A stretch of DNA of 64,000 nt from Paracyclopina nana (Eukaryota > Arthropoda > Copepoda > Cyclopoida > Cyclopettidae): positions 6,966,501-7,030,500 of the forward strand of contig JAGUCH010000007.1 in NCBI GenBank assembly GCA_019096065.1. The letters are read 5' to 3'. The notes below the pieces were generated by a model. That model saw only the letters and a program-made list of their open reading frames with translations. It ran no database searches and was not told the DNA's origin. A program made the position numbers and the translations under genes. Positions 34,901 to 46,900 of the stretch are shown here, piece by piece (position 1 is the stretch's first letter; each line of letters begins with the position of its first letter).

Positions 34901-37900
34901 TCTTTTAATGGCTTCGATGACCATAAATAACTATTACGGGCCCTGTGCAACTGCTCCATAATTAGCAATATTTTGACGGAATATCATGCAAATGCAGCAC
35001 ATTCAAGCCATTTTTCTAGATTTCTTTACATTTCTTGGCCAAAATTGGCTTTTCTACGTTGGACCAGATAATCTTATTGGACTTGAAAGCAATGTTGACT
35101 TGTTTTTTTACATCGATATTTTACCAATACAATAATCTTATCTGTAGATGATCACAGCCTGATATTAAGGTGGTTATGATGGATATTACCTTTTTTCCAG
35201 TGAATGCACTCGACACTTTGCCTCCATCTTTGACGACATCAGCAACTTTGAGTGCCCCAAACCAGAAAATTGTGTGGAAAATGCATGCCAAGTAGAGGCT
35301 GTAGATTTCAGGCTCACTTATGTAGTCCATAAAAGTCAACTGATCACAAGTTTGGAAAGCACTGCATTCAAAGTATTTGAACCTATAGAGTCAAAAAGGA
35401 AGCAGCTGAAGAAGAATGCAAAAAGAAGGTATTTATGTGTATTTTTACCCTAGAAAGGAGATGATTCCAAATGGAATATAAAGAGGGCTCACAAAGCTGC
35501 ACAGAACATGAGCAATGAGAGCCACATTAGGAGTTTTTATCAAGGCCTGCAAAATGTAATGCTGCAAATGTCAGAAGAAGCACAGAAATAAGTGGATTTT
35601 TTCCATTACCTCAAAGGTTTTCAGCATGAAAACGATAATGTATGGAATGAAGCCAAAAAATGTTGCAGCTCCAAAAAGCATTTGTCCAGTTTGTATCGAG
35701 TCGAAAGCGTAGCTAGAATTACAGAATTTGATCCTTATTGTATCCTACATACAATAATGCGCCGTTCATCTACCAAACATCTTTAAAGAAGTGAATTCAG
35801 ACATGCAGACTTTGCAATTTTAGGCTTTTTTCACAAGCGTAGTATTATGTAAAATAATAAAATATCGGTGTGAAAAAACAGCTCAAAATTGCTTGATAGC
35901 ACAACATGATTTTCCAGTCAGACAAAATAAAGCCAACTATGGTAAAGAAATGTGAAGAAATCACAAAAATGTGCTTGAATTCCGCCAAAATGTCGCTTAT
36001 CGCTTGCATGGTTTGAAAATGTTTTTCATGATATTTAGGCATGCAGATGAACGGGGCAGTGACTTTATACCTTATGGTGGATGTAAACAAGATTCCCGGG
36101 ATGGGGAATATAAGGTACAGAGTGGCGAAAATGGGAAAAGCTGGGCCCAAGGTCAGGGACTTTAAGTCAAAAGCCTAGAAAGCAGATTATTTTAGTAGAG
36201 CTCTCTTTTGCAGATGTATGGCTTTGAGAAGGAACTTTTGTCTCTCCTACACTCACTTTGGCCAAAATAAGGAGGCATCCACAGAGAATCAGCATCATAC
36301 CACCCAAAACTGTGTAGAAGCTGCCAAAATACATGTAAAACCCCAAGCCATTCACCCTCAACTGGTTTTTGGCCCTGATCTGAAAAGAGGAAGAAATGTG
36401 GAGCTTTCACTTTTATGCAACAAGCAGATTCCAAAGAGAAAGGATTACTAGAATTGCATTAAAAAGTGCCAGAGAGGCTAGTTTTAGCCTCAAAAAGGCT
36501 TTTATGCCATTTTAATGTTTCTAGAGGGTTAATGGAGTTGCTTAAGGGGCTCCCAAGAGAGCCAAGGAGAAAAAAGAGAAAGCCTTCTTTTTGCTCCTAA
36601 AAATTGAGCTAATTAAAAGAGGTGCCAAGAAATGAGCTTAAGCTTTTCTTCTGCAGTACATTTCTTGATTTGGCAAAGGGGATGACTCGTGAGTGCGAGC
36701 ACGGAGCGAAAAAAGTACCACATATACATACGGACTAAAATGGCGGTAACTTTGCCGTTACGTAACTTTTCCGCGATGTAAGCGCATATTTGGGATCGGG
36801 GCAGCGCGCCCTTTAATTTGAGCCCAAAAAAGTCGTCAAAATGCGGCGCATAAGAAAGTTGCAATTTTCTCCGTCGTCCTTGGGCCTAGAGCAAAACCAA
36901 AGACAGTTTTGGAAATCCCAGCCCGAGCTCTACAAATGTTATTTTATGAACTTTTTCAAAAAGGTCCATTCTAGTGCCTCAAAATCGCCATTTTCGTGTT
37001 GATTAGGGAGCAGCCCCAGTAATTGAGGTCCAATTGTTGAATTAGCCATAGCTCATTGTAGGAACCTTAATAAAATGTAATATTGGCACCATTGCAACTG
37101 CCTCAACATGCCATTTAATTTGAGCCCAAAAAAGTCGTCAAAATGCAGCGTACAAGAAAGTTGCCTTTATCTCAGTTGTCCTTTGGTTTTAAGCAAAACC
37201 AAAGACAGTTTTGGAAATCCCAGCCCGAGCTCTACAAATGTTATTTTATCAACTTTTTCAAAAAATTCCAGTATTATGCCTCAAAATTGCCATTTTCGTG
37301 TTTATTTTGGTTTCCCCTGTCTCAGCAGTCTATAAAGTAAACATGCCAGCTCCGGTGCTGAGCCCTGAGCAGCCTGAGGTAAAAAATCAGGTCATATCCT
37401 GAAACTACATGAAAAACTGAGCCACTTTGTGCTTCAGAGCCAACTCAGTATTCTGGCACTAGGCAGGTGAAAAAACCATCGCAAACTCTGACCAGACTCA
37501 AATTGTAACTGAGATTTCTCAGCGCTGAGTTGTCTGATTTGAAAACAGTTTACTGTTTTGGAAATGGCATGAGACTAGCTAACTTTCATTACTTCATAGC
37601 CATTTTGCTAGCTCAGTGATTAGCTTACCCTGTCTCAGCAGCCTATTAAGTAAACATGCCAGCTGCGGTGCTGAGCTCTGAGCAGCCTGAGGTAAAAAAT
37701 CAGGTCATATCCTGAAACTACATGAAAAACTGAGCCACTTTGTGCTTCAGAGCCAACTCAGTATTCTGGCACTAGGCAGGTGAAAAAACCATCGCAAACT
37801 CTGACCAGGCTCAAATTGTAACGCCAATATCTCAGCGCTGAGTTGACCGATTTGAAAACAATTTACTGTTTTGGAAATGGCATGAGACTAGCTAACTTTC

Positions 37901-40900
37901 ATTACTTCATAGTCATTTTGCTAGCTCAGTGATTAGCTTACCCTGTCTCAGCAGCCTATTAAGTAAACATGCCAGCTCCGGTGCTGAGCTCTGAGCAGCC
38001 TGGGGTGAAAAATCAGGTCATATCCTGAAACTACACATAAAACTGAGCCACTTTGTGCTTTAGAGCCAACTCAGTATTCTGGCACTAGGCAGGTGAAAAA
38101 ACCATCGCAAACTCTGACCAGGCTCAAATTGTAATGCCAATATCTCAGCGCTGAGTTGACCGATTTGAAAACAATTTACTGTTTTGGAAATGGCATGAGA
38201 CTAGCTAACTTTCATTACTTCATAGTCATTTTGCTAGCTCAGTGATTAGCTTACCCTGTCTCAGCAGCCTATTAAGTAATCATGCTAGCTCCATTGCTGA
38301 GCCCTGAGCAGCCTGAGGTGAAAATTCTTGTCTTATCCTGAAACTACATGAAAAACTGAGCTACTTTGTGCTTCAGAGCCAACTCAGCATTCTGACTCTA
38401 GGCAGGAGAAAAACCAGTGCAAACTTGGACTGAGCTCAAATTGTAACGCCAATATCTCAGCGCTGAGTTGACCGATTTGAAAACATTTTACTGTTTTGGA
38501 ATAAGGATGAGATTAGCTAACTTTCATTACTTAATAGCCATTTTGATAGCTCAGTGATAAGTTTCCCCTGTCTCAGCAGTCTATTAAGTAAACATGCTAC
38601 CTCCAGTGCTAAGCCCTGAGCAGCCTGAGGTAAAAAATCTGGTCATATCCTGAAACCACACATAAAACTGAGCCACTTTGTGCTTCAGAGCCAACTCAGC
38701 ATTCTGACTCTAGGCAGGAGAAAAACCAGTGCAAACTTGGACTGAGCTCAAATTGTAACGCCAATATCTCAGCGCTGAGTTGTCAGATTTGAAAACAATT
38801 TACTGTTTTGGAAATGGCGTAAGATTAGCTAACTTTCATTGTTTCATAGCCATTTTGCTAGCTCATTGATTAGTTTCCCCTGTCTCAGCGTCTTTTAAGT
38901 AAACATGCTACCTCCAGTGCAGTGCTGAGCCCTGAGCAGCCTGAGGTAAAAAATCTGGTCATATCCTGAAACTGCATATTAAACTGAGCCACTATGTACT
39001 TCATATCCAACTCAGCTAATTTTCATTGCTTTAAAGCAATTTTGCTGGCTCAGCAATTTGTTTCCTATGTTTCAGCAGCCAATTAAGTAAACAAGAAAGC
39101 CCAGTGCTGAGCTTTGAGCAGTCTGAGGTAAAAAATAATGATTAAGATATTTGCTTTCCTTCTCACAGCAGTCTATTGCCACTTTGCCTGACTCAGCAGA
39201 TCTAAGCAGATCATGTTGGCATGTATAGACAATTTGTAGACAATTAATAGTCGTACAATAATGATCTCAGGACTTTTGCCCTTTGCTGTTAGCCCTTGGT
39301 CTTTTTGCCCTTGATCGTTTGCCCATGGAGTCATTTGCCATGAGACTTTAGCCCATGGGAACTTATGCATGCGGGATATTTGCTCTAGAGACCTTTGCCC
39401 ATGGGGACTTTTACCCTAGAGACTCTTGCCCATGGGGACTTTTGCCCTTAGGGACTTTTGCCTTTGGGGACTTTTGCCCTTGGAGACTTTTGCCCCTAGG
39501 GACTTTTTCCCTTCAGACTTTTGCCCTTGGGGACTTTTTCCCTTCAGACTTTTGCCCTTGGGGACTTTTGCCCTTGGGGACATTTCCCCTTGGGGACTTT
39601 AGCCCTTTAGACTTCTGCCCTAGGAAACTTTTGCCCCCGCAAACTTTGAGAGATTTGCCCTTTAGGACTTTTGGCTTTGGGGACTTATGGCTGTGGGGAC
39701 TACTGCCCAAGGGGACTGATGCCCATAGGAACTCTTCTTATGGTTGCTTTTACTATGTCCTGTTGATCAAAGGGCCTTGTACACGTACACCAGACAAAAT
39801 TCAGATTTATCTTTCATTTAACTAATCAAAGGTTAAAAGCAAACTATCAGAACTTCAAAAAAGTCATAAAAGAGCAAAGGTCCCCAAGGGCAATTGTCCC
39901 CAAATGAAAATGTCCACAAGGACACAAGTCCCCAAAGCCAAAAGCCTTCAAGGGCATAAGTCCTAAGGGACAAAAGTCCCCAAGGGCAAATGTCCCCAAG
40001 GGCAAATGTCACCAAGGGCAAATGTCCCTAAGGGTAAATGTCCCGAAGGGAGAAAGACCCCAAGGGCAAAAGACACCAAGGGCAAAATTGGGCGCCATCA
40101 ATAACGACGACACTTGTGCGAGAGTTGCAGTTGTGTCGACACTTTTGCGAGAGGTATTTTAATGTCGAATTTTTTTTGGCTCCATGATATCTTTACGTCG
40201 ACACTTTTGCAAGAGTTGCTTTTGTGTCGACACATCAATATAACATTAGCGTAGACACATCATGCTTTAATGTCGACACCTCATGTTTTTATGTCGACGC
40301 TTGATGTTTTTATGTCGACAAATAATGCTTTTGCGTAGACAGAATTTGCTGCCATTTTTAGTGTTCACCTTGGCTTGATCAAGGGCTAGCTTAGGTATTT
40401 TAAAATGTAATAAACTAAAATCATGTTTTTTGGTTTTTTTCTTATGTGTAGTACATGACTCTAACATCTTGATAATAAGGCCCTGTTCACCTGGTCAGTT
40501 AATTATTGGCAATATTACGGCCAAATATTACTAAAAATTGGCCAATTTACGCATTTTTACACTGGCTTAGTCTTTTGCAAGTTTTGCATAGTCACGCTAT
40601 TTAAATAGCTCATAACATAAAACGTATTTAAATAGCAGCTATTTTAATACATCCCGAGGCTATTTAAATACATTTTATGCTATGAGCTATTTAAATAGCG
40701 TGACTATGCAAAACTTGCGAAAGACTAAGCCACTATTGTTCCATTTTTGTATAGCCACAATCGGCCTTATTAGGCAATTCATGATAAAACCATTTAATTT
40801 TTAACTTTTTTAAGCTGTCGTTTTGTGTTATAATTTTAGGTTAGGCCCTAAGTGTCTTATGTTTATTCTAGATTTAAAACCACTCAATTTAACCCTCATC

Positions 40901-43900
40901 AAGTAATCCTTTAAAAAAATGAGAACATTTATTTGATTTGGTCCTTACTTCGAACTACTTCTCGAGAGGCAAATACGCGGTAGCTGGTGTGTGTCGACAT
41001 AAAAACATCTTGTGTCTACATTGAAATATCTTTTGTCGACGCTAAAACGCCTGGTGTCGACATTAAAAGAACATGAGCAAATCTGTCGACTTAATTGTAA
41101 ACCCGGGTGTCGACTCTAAAGTCGACGTTATTGTGCTCACCCGCAAAATTCTCCAAGGGCAAAATTCCTCAAGGGCAAAAGTCTGAAGGGAAAAAGTCTG
41201 AGGGTCAAAAGTCCTCAAGGACAAACTTCCTAAGGGCAAATGTATCTTAGAGCAAAAGTGTCCATGGGCAAAAGTCTCAAGGGCAAAAGTCTCAATGGGC
41301 AAAAGTGACCAGAATTTTCACCTCAGGCTGCTCAGGGCTCAGCACTGGAGCTAGCATGTTTACTTAATGGACTGTGAATTAAATAACTGAGCTAGCAAAA
41401 TTGCAAAGTGGCTCAGTTTTATATGCAGTTTCAGGATATGACAAGATTTTTCACCTCAGGCTGCTCAGGGCTCAGCACCGGAGCTAGCATGTTTACTTAA
41501 TAGACTGCTGAGACAGGGGAAACAAAATGCTGAGCTAGCAAAATTACTATGAAGTAATGAAAGTTAGCTAATCTCATCCTTATTCCAAAACAGTAAATTG
41601 TTTTCAAATCTGACAACTCAGCGCTGAGATATTGGCATTACAATTTGAGCTCAGTCCAAGTTTGCGCTGGTTTTTTCTCCTGTCTAGAGTCAGAATGCTG
41701 AGTTGGCTCTAAAGCACAAAGTGGCTCAGTTTTATATGCAGTTTCAGGATATGACAAGATTTTTCACCTCAGGCTACTTAGGGCTCAGCGCTGGAGCTAG
41801 CATGTTTTCTTAATAGACTGCTGAGACTTGTATGCCCCTAATCAACACGAAAATGGCGATTTTGAGGCACTAGAATGGATTTTTTTGAAAATGTTCATAA
41901 AATAACATTTGTAGAGCTCGGGCTGGGATTTCCAAAACTGTCTTTGGTTTTGCTCTAGGCCCAAGGACGACGGAGAAAATTGCAACTTTCTTATACGCCG
42001 CATTTTGACGACTTTTTTGGGCTCAAATAAAAGGGCGCGCTGACCCGATTCCAAATATGTGCTTGAATCGCGGATATGTTATGTAACGGCAAAGTTACGG
42101 CCGTTTTAGTCCGTATGTATATGTGGTACTTTTTTCGCTCCGTGCTCGCACTCGCGAGTCATCCCCTTTGAGCATTTATGAGACATTGCTTTCTAATTAT
42201 TATGGATAGAATGCTTCAATAGAAAGCTCACTTCTCTGTCATAGATGAGCTCCATTGCCAGACCAACAGCCATGACAACATAAGTGAAGCCTAGGAACAT
42301 GGAGCCAGCAAAAAGTGTTCCATCAAAGAATGTGGACAAGGATTCAGGCTTGAAAGGCTGGCTGGTTAAATTGATTCTGGGAAGGCCAAAATGGGAGGCA
42401 ATGGCATTGTTCAGGTCGTTGATTGCCACAGGCAACACATGGCTTGATCTATCGTCTGCGATAAGAGTCAGGTTGAGCCCATCCCTGTTAAAAAAGTCAT
42501 TTTTGGACGTTAATTAAGTTATTTCAGCTATAAGATGTATTTGCGACATTTAATGGTTTTGTAGAAGGGGAATTTTTTGATGCAATGTTGAATTGAGCAC
42601 AACTTGACGTTTAATGAGAATTGAGTTGAAACTTTACATCTTGGTTTCAGTTCCTACAAAAGAAACTTTTAGCCAAAGCTTGATTCCTCAATCCGACAAG
42701 ATTTCTCATGACTGAAAAGTATTTGGACGCTTGCAAAAAATAAAAAAACTGAGATTGCTTATAGAAAGCAATGCCAATTAAGACATTTTAAGTTTATGGA
42801 AAGAAAGTGAAACTCTTCAAGTTGGTAGCAGAACAAATGCATGCACAGTGGGGAATGTTGGCTTAAGACTGACGTGATATGATTTCCCCAGTGATTTTTG
42901 CTTTTAAAAAAGACTCACTCTAAAGATGTGGAGAAGTTGAAAAAGGCCATGGGCTTTGTGAAGTTGACAAGTTGACTGAAGTTGACATCAGAGGGAATGT
43001 AGTCAGGGTTGTTCATGCCACTTTCAAAAAAAGTTAATGGAGTGCCTGAAAAGTTCTGGTAGCCATAATTCCTATCTGGATACAGAGTTGATGATGTAAT
43101 GTTCAATGGCTCATCAATTGTGGATACAGTCGATTGGATGCTGAAAGTGAATGGCTGTATTTAGGATGATTCAGCAAAAAAAAAAACCACTCTTCATTAC
43201 ACTCAAGATTTATAAATTGAGCGAAGAAATTGAGAGCTCATCATGACGAGATAAATCTGGATGATTTGTAACTTGAAGATTTTTGTGCTGATTTCATTAG
43301 AAGGCACTGAAAACAAATGTGAAAGTAGACAAGCAACGCTCATTAACAACTTGATTGGTTTCAATTCGACACTTTGCCAAAAAAAGTATCGAACAATGAA
43401 AACATGGTCAATTTTTTTAATGAATTGCCAGCCATAAAAGTAGTAGATGAACAAATCTTATACAGTTTAATGTAAATGGCCTCTGGCAAAGCCTGAAGGC
43501 CTAGATGGCAAAAAAGAAAGGCTGCCTTCAACTTTGTTGTTTACCAACTTTTGGACTAGACATCTAATTAACAATGTATCACAGATATTTGGACACACAA
43601 CATAAGGCTAATGAGTTTAATTTTAAGTAGACACTTGGATACTAATTAGGGGCCAAATTACCTTGTTATCCAGAGCCCAAAAATGGAATACAAAACTGGA
43701 ATGATCATTTGTGTGATGACTGATCCTGGCTCCCTGAACTTGTTGAGTATGCGCAGCTAAGATCATCATCATCATTAGTTTAAGATTAGATTAATTCCAA
43801 TCCTCTTACCTTCACCAGAGTCTGGAAAGTTTGCCAGATGGTCTTCTTTGTGGCCACAGGGTCAAATCCATAGCCCACAATTTGGTGTTCCTGCAAATAC

Positions 43901-46900
43901 ATTTGTTTTCACTGGTTGTATCCACACTTGGAAATGAAATACTTCTGTTTGTTGATTTTGGCCTTCACCATGATCACCTTCAGCCTCTCCCAGGCTTAAA
44001 AACACTTCTTCCAAGGTTGGCATCGATGTTCCAAAGCTGTCAATCCCAAGTCGACCTTGAGCATGTATTTCTGCCTCGATGTCATGAAACAGCCTTGAGA
44101 ACCTGCGCGAATACACAGGTGTATTCAGGATACTACATTTTGAATTCTAGCATTTCAACCTGTCCACGTGGTCCCTTGGGAGTATGTAGGAGAGTTCCCT
44201 GCCAAAAAGGCGATTTTTGGTTGCTTTTGGAATTTGCCTCTGGATCAGCTGAGCAATTTCATCCAGGAGAGCGTTGGGCTTCAAAACCATGCTGTAATGG
44301 GTATTTTTTTAACTATGTTTATTCATCTATACTTAGTACTATTTACGTTAGAGTGTATCCAAGTCCAAATCTGTTTTTGAGGAACAGAGAAGAGCCGTAG
44401 CATCTCAGTTCTCCATGTGAAAGTATTGCTTTCCGATCCGCCAATAAATCAGCCTCATCCATGAAATGGGTCGTCAGCAAAATGACCTTTAGCAATTTAG
44501 CAAGAAAAAGAATTAAGCCCTTTATGGCCCAGTTCAGCTGCATAATATGGTTAAATAACAGCTTGTAAGTGTAATATGTCTTTAGTTTTTACACATAGAA
44601 GCAAATTTTGGTCAAAAAATAAGTGTAAATAAAAAAATTGGATTTTTTTTGTTTTTTGTATTTGGCAAAAACACCGAATATTTTATCTGCAAGAAGAGAT
44701 GTTCAAAATAAGCCAAAATTACAAAAAAAATGTTTCCATGCAGAATAATATTTGGCAAAAATATTGCATAATATGGGGCAGGTGAGCAGGGCCCACTATA
44801 AAGCTGAAATTAACAAGTTACCTTTCCTTCCTTTTTCTGCTTGAGCAGAGACCAAATGTGCCTGAAATGAAAATATGGAGCAGAGCCTTCTTAATTAAGC
44901 TGCCATTTTTAATCACCTTCTGGAGTAAGGATCGACACCTGCAGTTGGCTCGTCGAGAAAAATGATTTTGGGGTCGCCAATGAGGGCAATTCCAACGGAA
45001 AGTTTCCGTTTCTGCCCTCCGGAAAGTTTTTTGGCCACAACCTCAGTTTTTTCCACCAAATCAACCTCTTTGATGATGCCTGACACAGCCTCTTCAATGG
45101 AAGCCTCTGGAACTCCCTTGGAAAAAATACTCCTTCTTCAGTGGAAAATGCCCAATAAAAAAAAGAAATAGTTTACCCTAATTCTGGCAAAGAATTGCAA
45201 ATGCTCTTTGGTGGTGAGCTCATCAAAGAGGATGTCATGTTGAGGGCAAATGCCAGTCATTTTTCTGATCTCCTCCAGCTGATTGGGGTCTTGCACATCA
45301 TACCTCAAAAACATGGCATAATTCATTTGTATACACATTTTGGACTTACAACAGCATATAATTGCAGGAAATAGAGAATAATATTTTTTATTTTAGTTCT
45401 AAAGCCTTTTTTTTACTTGGGCCCTATTCAATTTTCCTAAATTAATTTTAATCCTAAAAGTAATGTAGGCTCTGTTCACCTGGTTGGTTATATTGGCAAT
45501 ATTACGGCGAAATAGTCCAAAAATTGGCCAATTTACGCATTTTTTGCGGGTTTTTTTATTTTTGTGGAGCCAGGCAATTTTCTATTCGACCATTGAATTT
45601 TTATGTCCTGTTCATGTACGCGCTAAACTCTTAAGGAAAATGCACAATAAACACCTCAAGGAAAGGAGAATAATTGTCTTATGACAAGCGCCAGCTGATG
45701 CTAAGAAAATCAGATCGACTTTAAGCCAACTTGAAAGTAAATAAATCTAATTTTGGCTATTTAAAAGTCACATTTTAGCCTTTTTGAGCAAAATCAATAG
45801 TTAAATTTCATCTTTTATCAGAGAAACGTGATGAAATATAGCTTGTTTTGAGATATGCTGAAAACCATGCGACAAAATAGCAAAAATTGCCATAAAAAAC
45901 GCTGCTCGACCCCAAGCTTAACTCGTAGTGTGGCAGTCGGCAACAGATTCGCTTTTCCTTAAGACAATTTTTTCCATACCTTAAGGCATTCTTAATTCAT
46001 GAACAAGGCATGAACCTGTTTTTAGCTGTTTTTTGCACAAAATCATTTCCGTTGCAAAGGAGAAGTGGCATGACGTAGGTGAACACCACATTATGTTTTA
46101 CATACCCGCAAATATTTGCAGTGCCAGACGTTGTAGCTGTCATGCCTGTCAGCATGTTAAAAAGTGTGGTTTTTCCAGCTCCATTATGACCTAACAAAAA
46201 AATTGTATTACATTATGTTTTTTACTGCTTTTTCATGTTTATAAAAGGGTTATACCTAAAATTGCTGTTATTTCATTTGGGTAGATTTTCAAGCTGATTC
46301 CCTTGACAGCTTGCACTGGCTCCTTTCTGAAGGCTGTGAAGGTCTTGTGCAAATTGGCAATCACCAGAGCCTCAGTATTTTTCAGCTCTTCTGGAATATT
46401 CTCAATGTCAGGCCCTTCAAAAATGGAGTCGTTCACATTGGCTGGTGAAGATGCTCTTGACAGTCCCTCATTAGTTTCATGCCCACTGCTGAAAGGTAAT
46501 TGTGATAATTAGTTAACGGGCTTTAATGAGGAGCTTAGGCCCTGTTCATGTAATGAGAATGCCTTGAGGAATGGAAAAAATTGTCATAAGGAAAAGTGAA
46601 TCTGTTGCCGACTGCCACTATACGAGTTAAGCTAGGGGTCGAGCAGCGTTTTTTATGGCAATTTTTGCTATTTTGTCGCATGGTTTTCCGCATATTTCAC
46701 CACAAACTTTCGTTCTTAACGTTTCTTTGATAAAGCGATGAAATTTAACTATTGATTTTGTTCAAAAGGGATAAAATGTGACTTTTAAATAGCCAAAATT
46801 AGATTTGTTTTCTTTCAAGTTGGCTTAAAGTCGATCTGATTTTTTTGGTATCAGCTGACGCTTGTCATAAAACAATTTTTCTCCTTTCCTTGAGGTGTTT

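Larger units (their letters stand above)
36674..42172. mobile_element. 5.5-kb element with about 340-bp terminal inverted repeats, no transposase
   Basis: The left end from ggggatgactcgtgagtgcg (36674) to about 37012 is the reverse complement of about 41828-42172. Inside are a duplicated inner piece of the repeat (37108-37310), an array of about seven 312-bp units, arrays of 18-bp and GTCGAC-containing repeats in both orientations, and two inverted 312-bp units. No frame long enough for a transposase is present, so it is probably non-autonomous. It sits in the ABCA intron between the exons encoding ELIYDRE and [10 protein letters not shown] could not find a clear target-site duplication. Confidence 0.8.

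Noticed and set aside
39355..39825. 156-codon plus frame with repeated [12 protein letters not shown] units
   Set aside because: It is only the translation of the 18-bp tandem repeat; the reverse strand and neighbouring arrays give similar frames.
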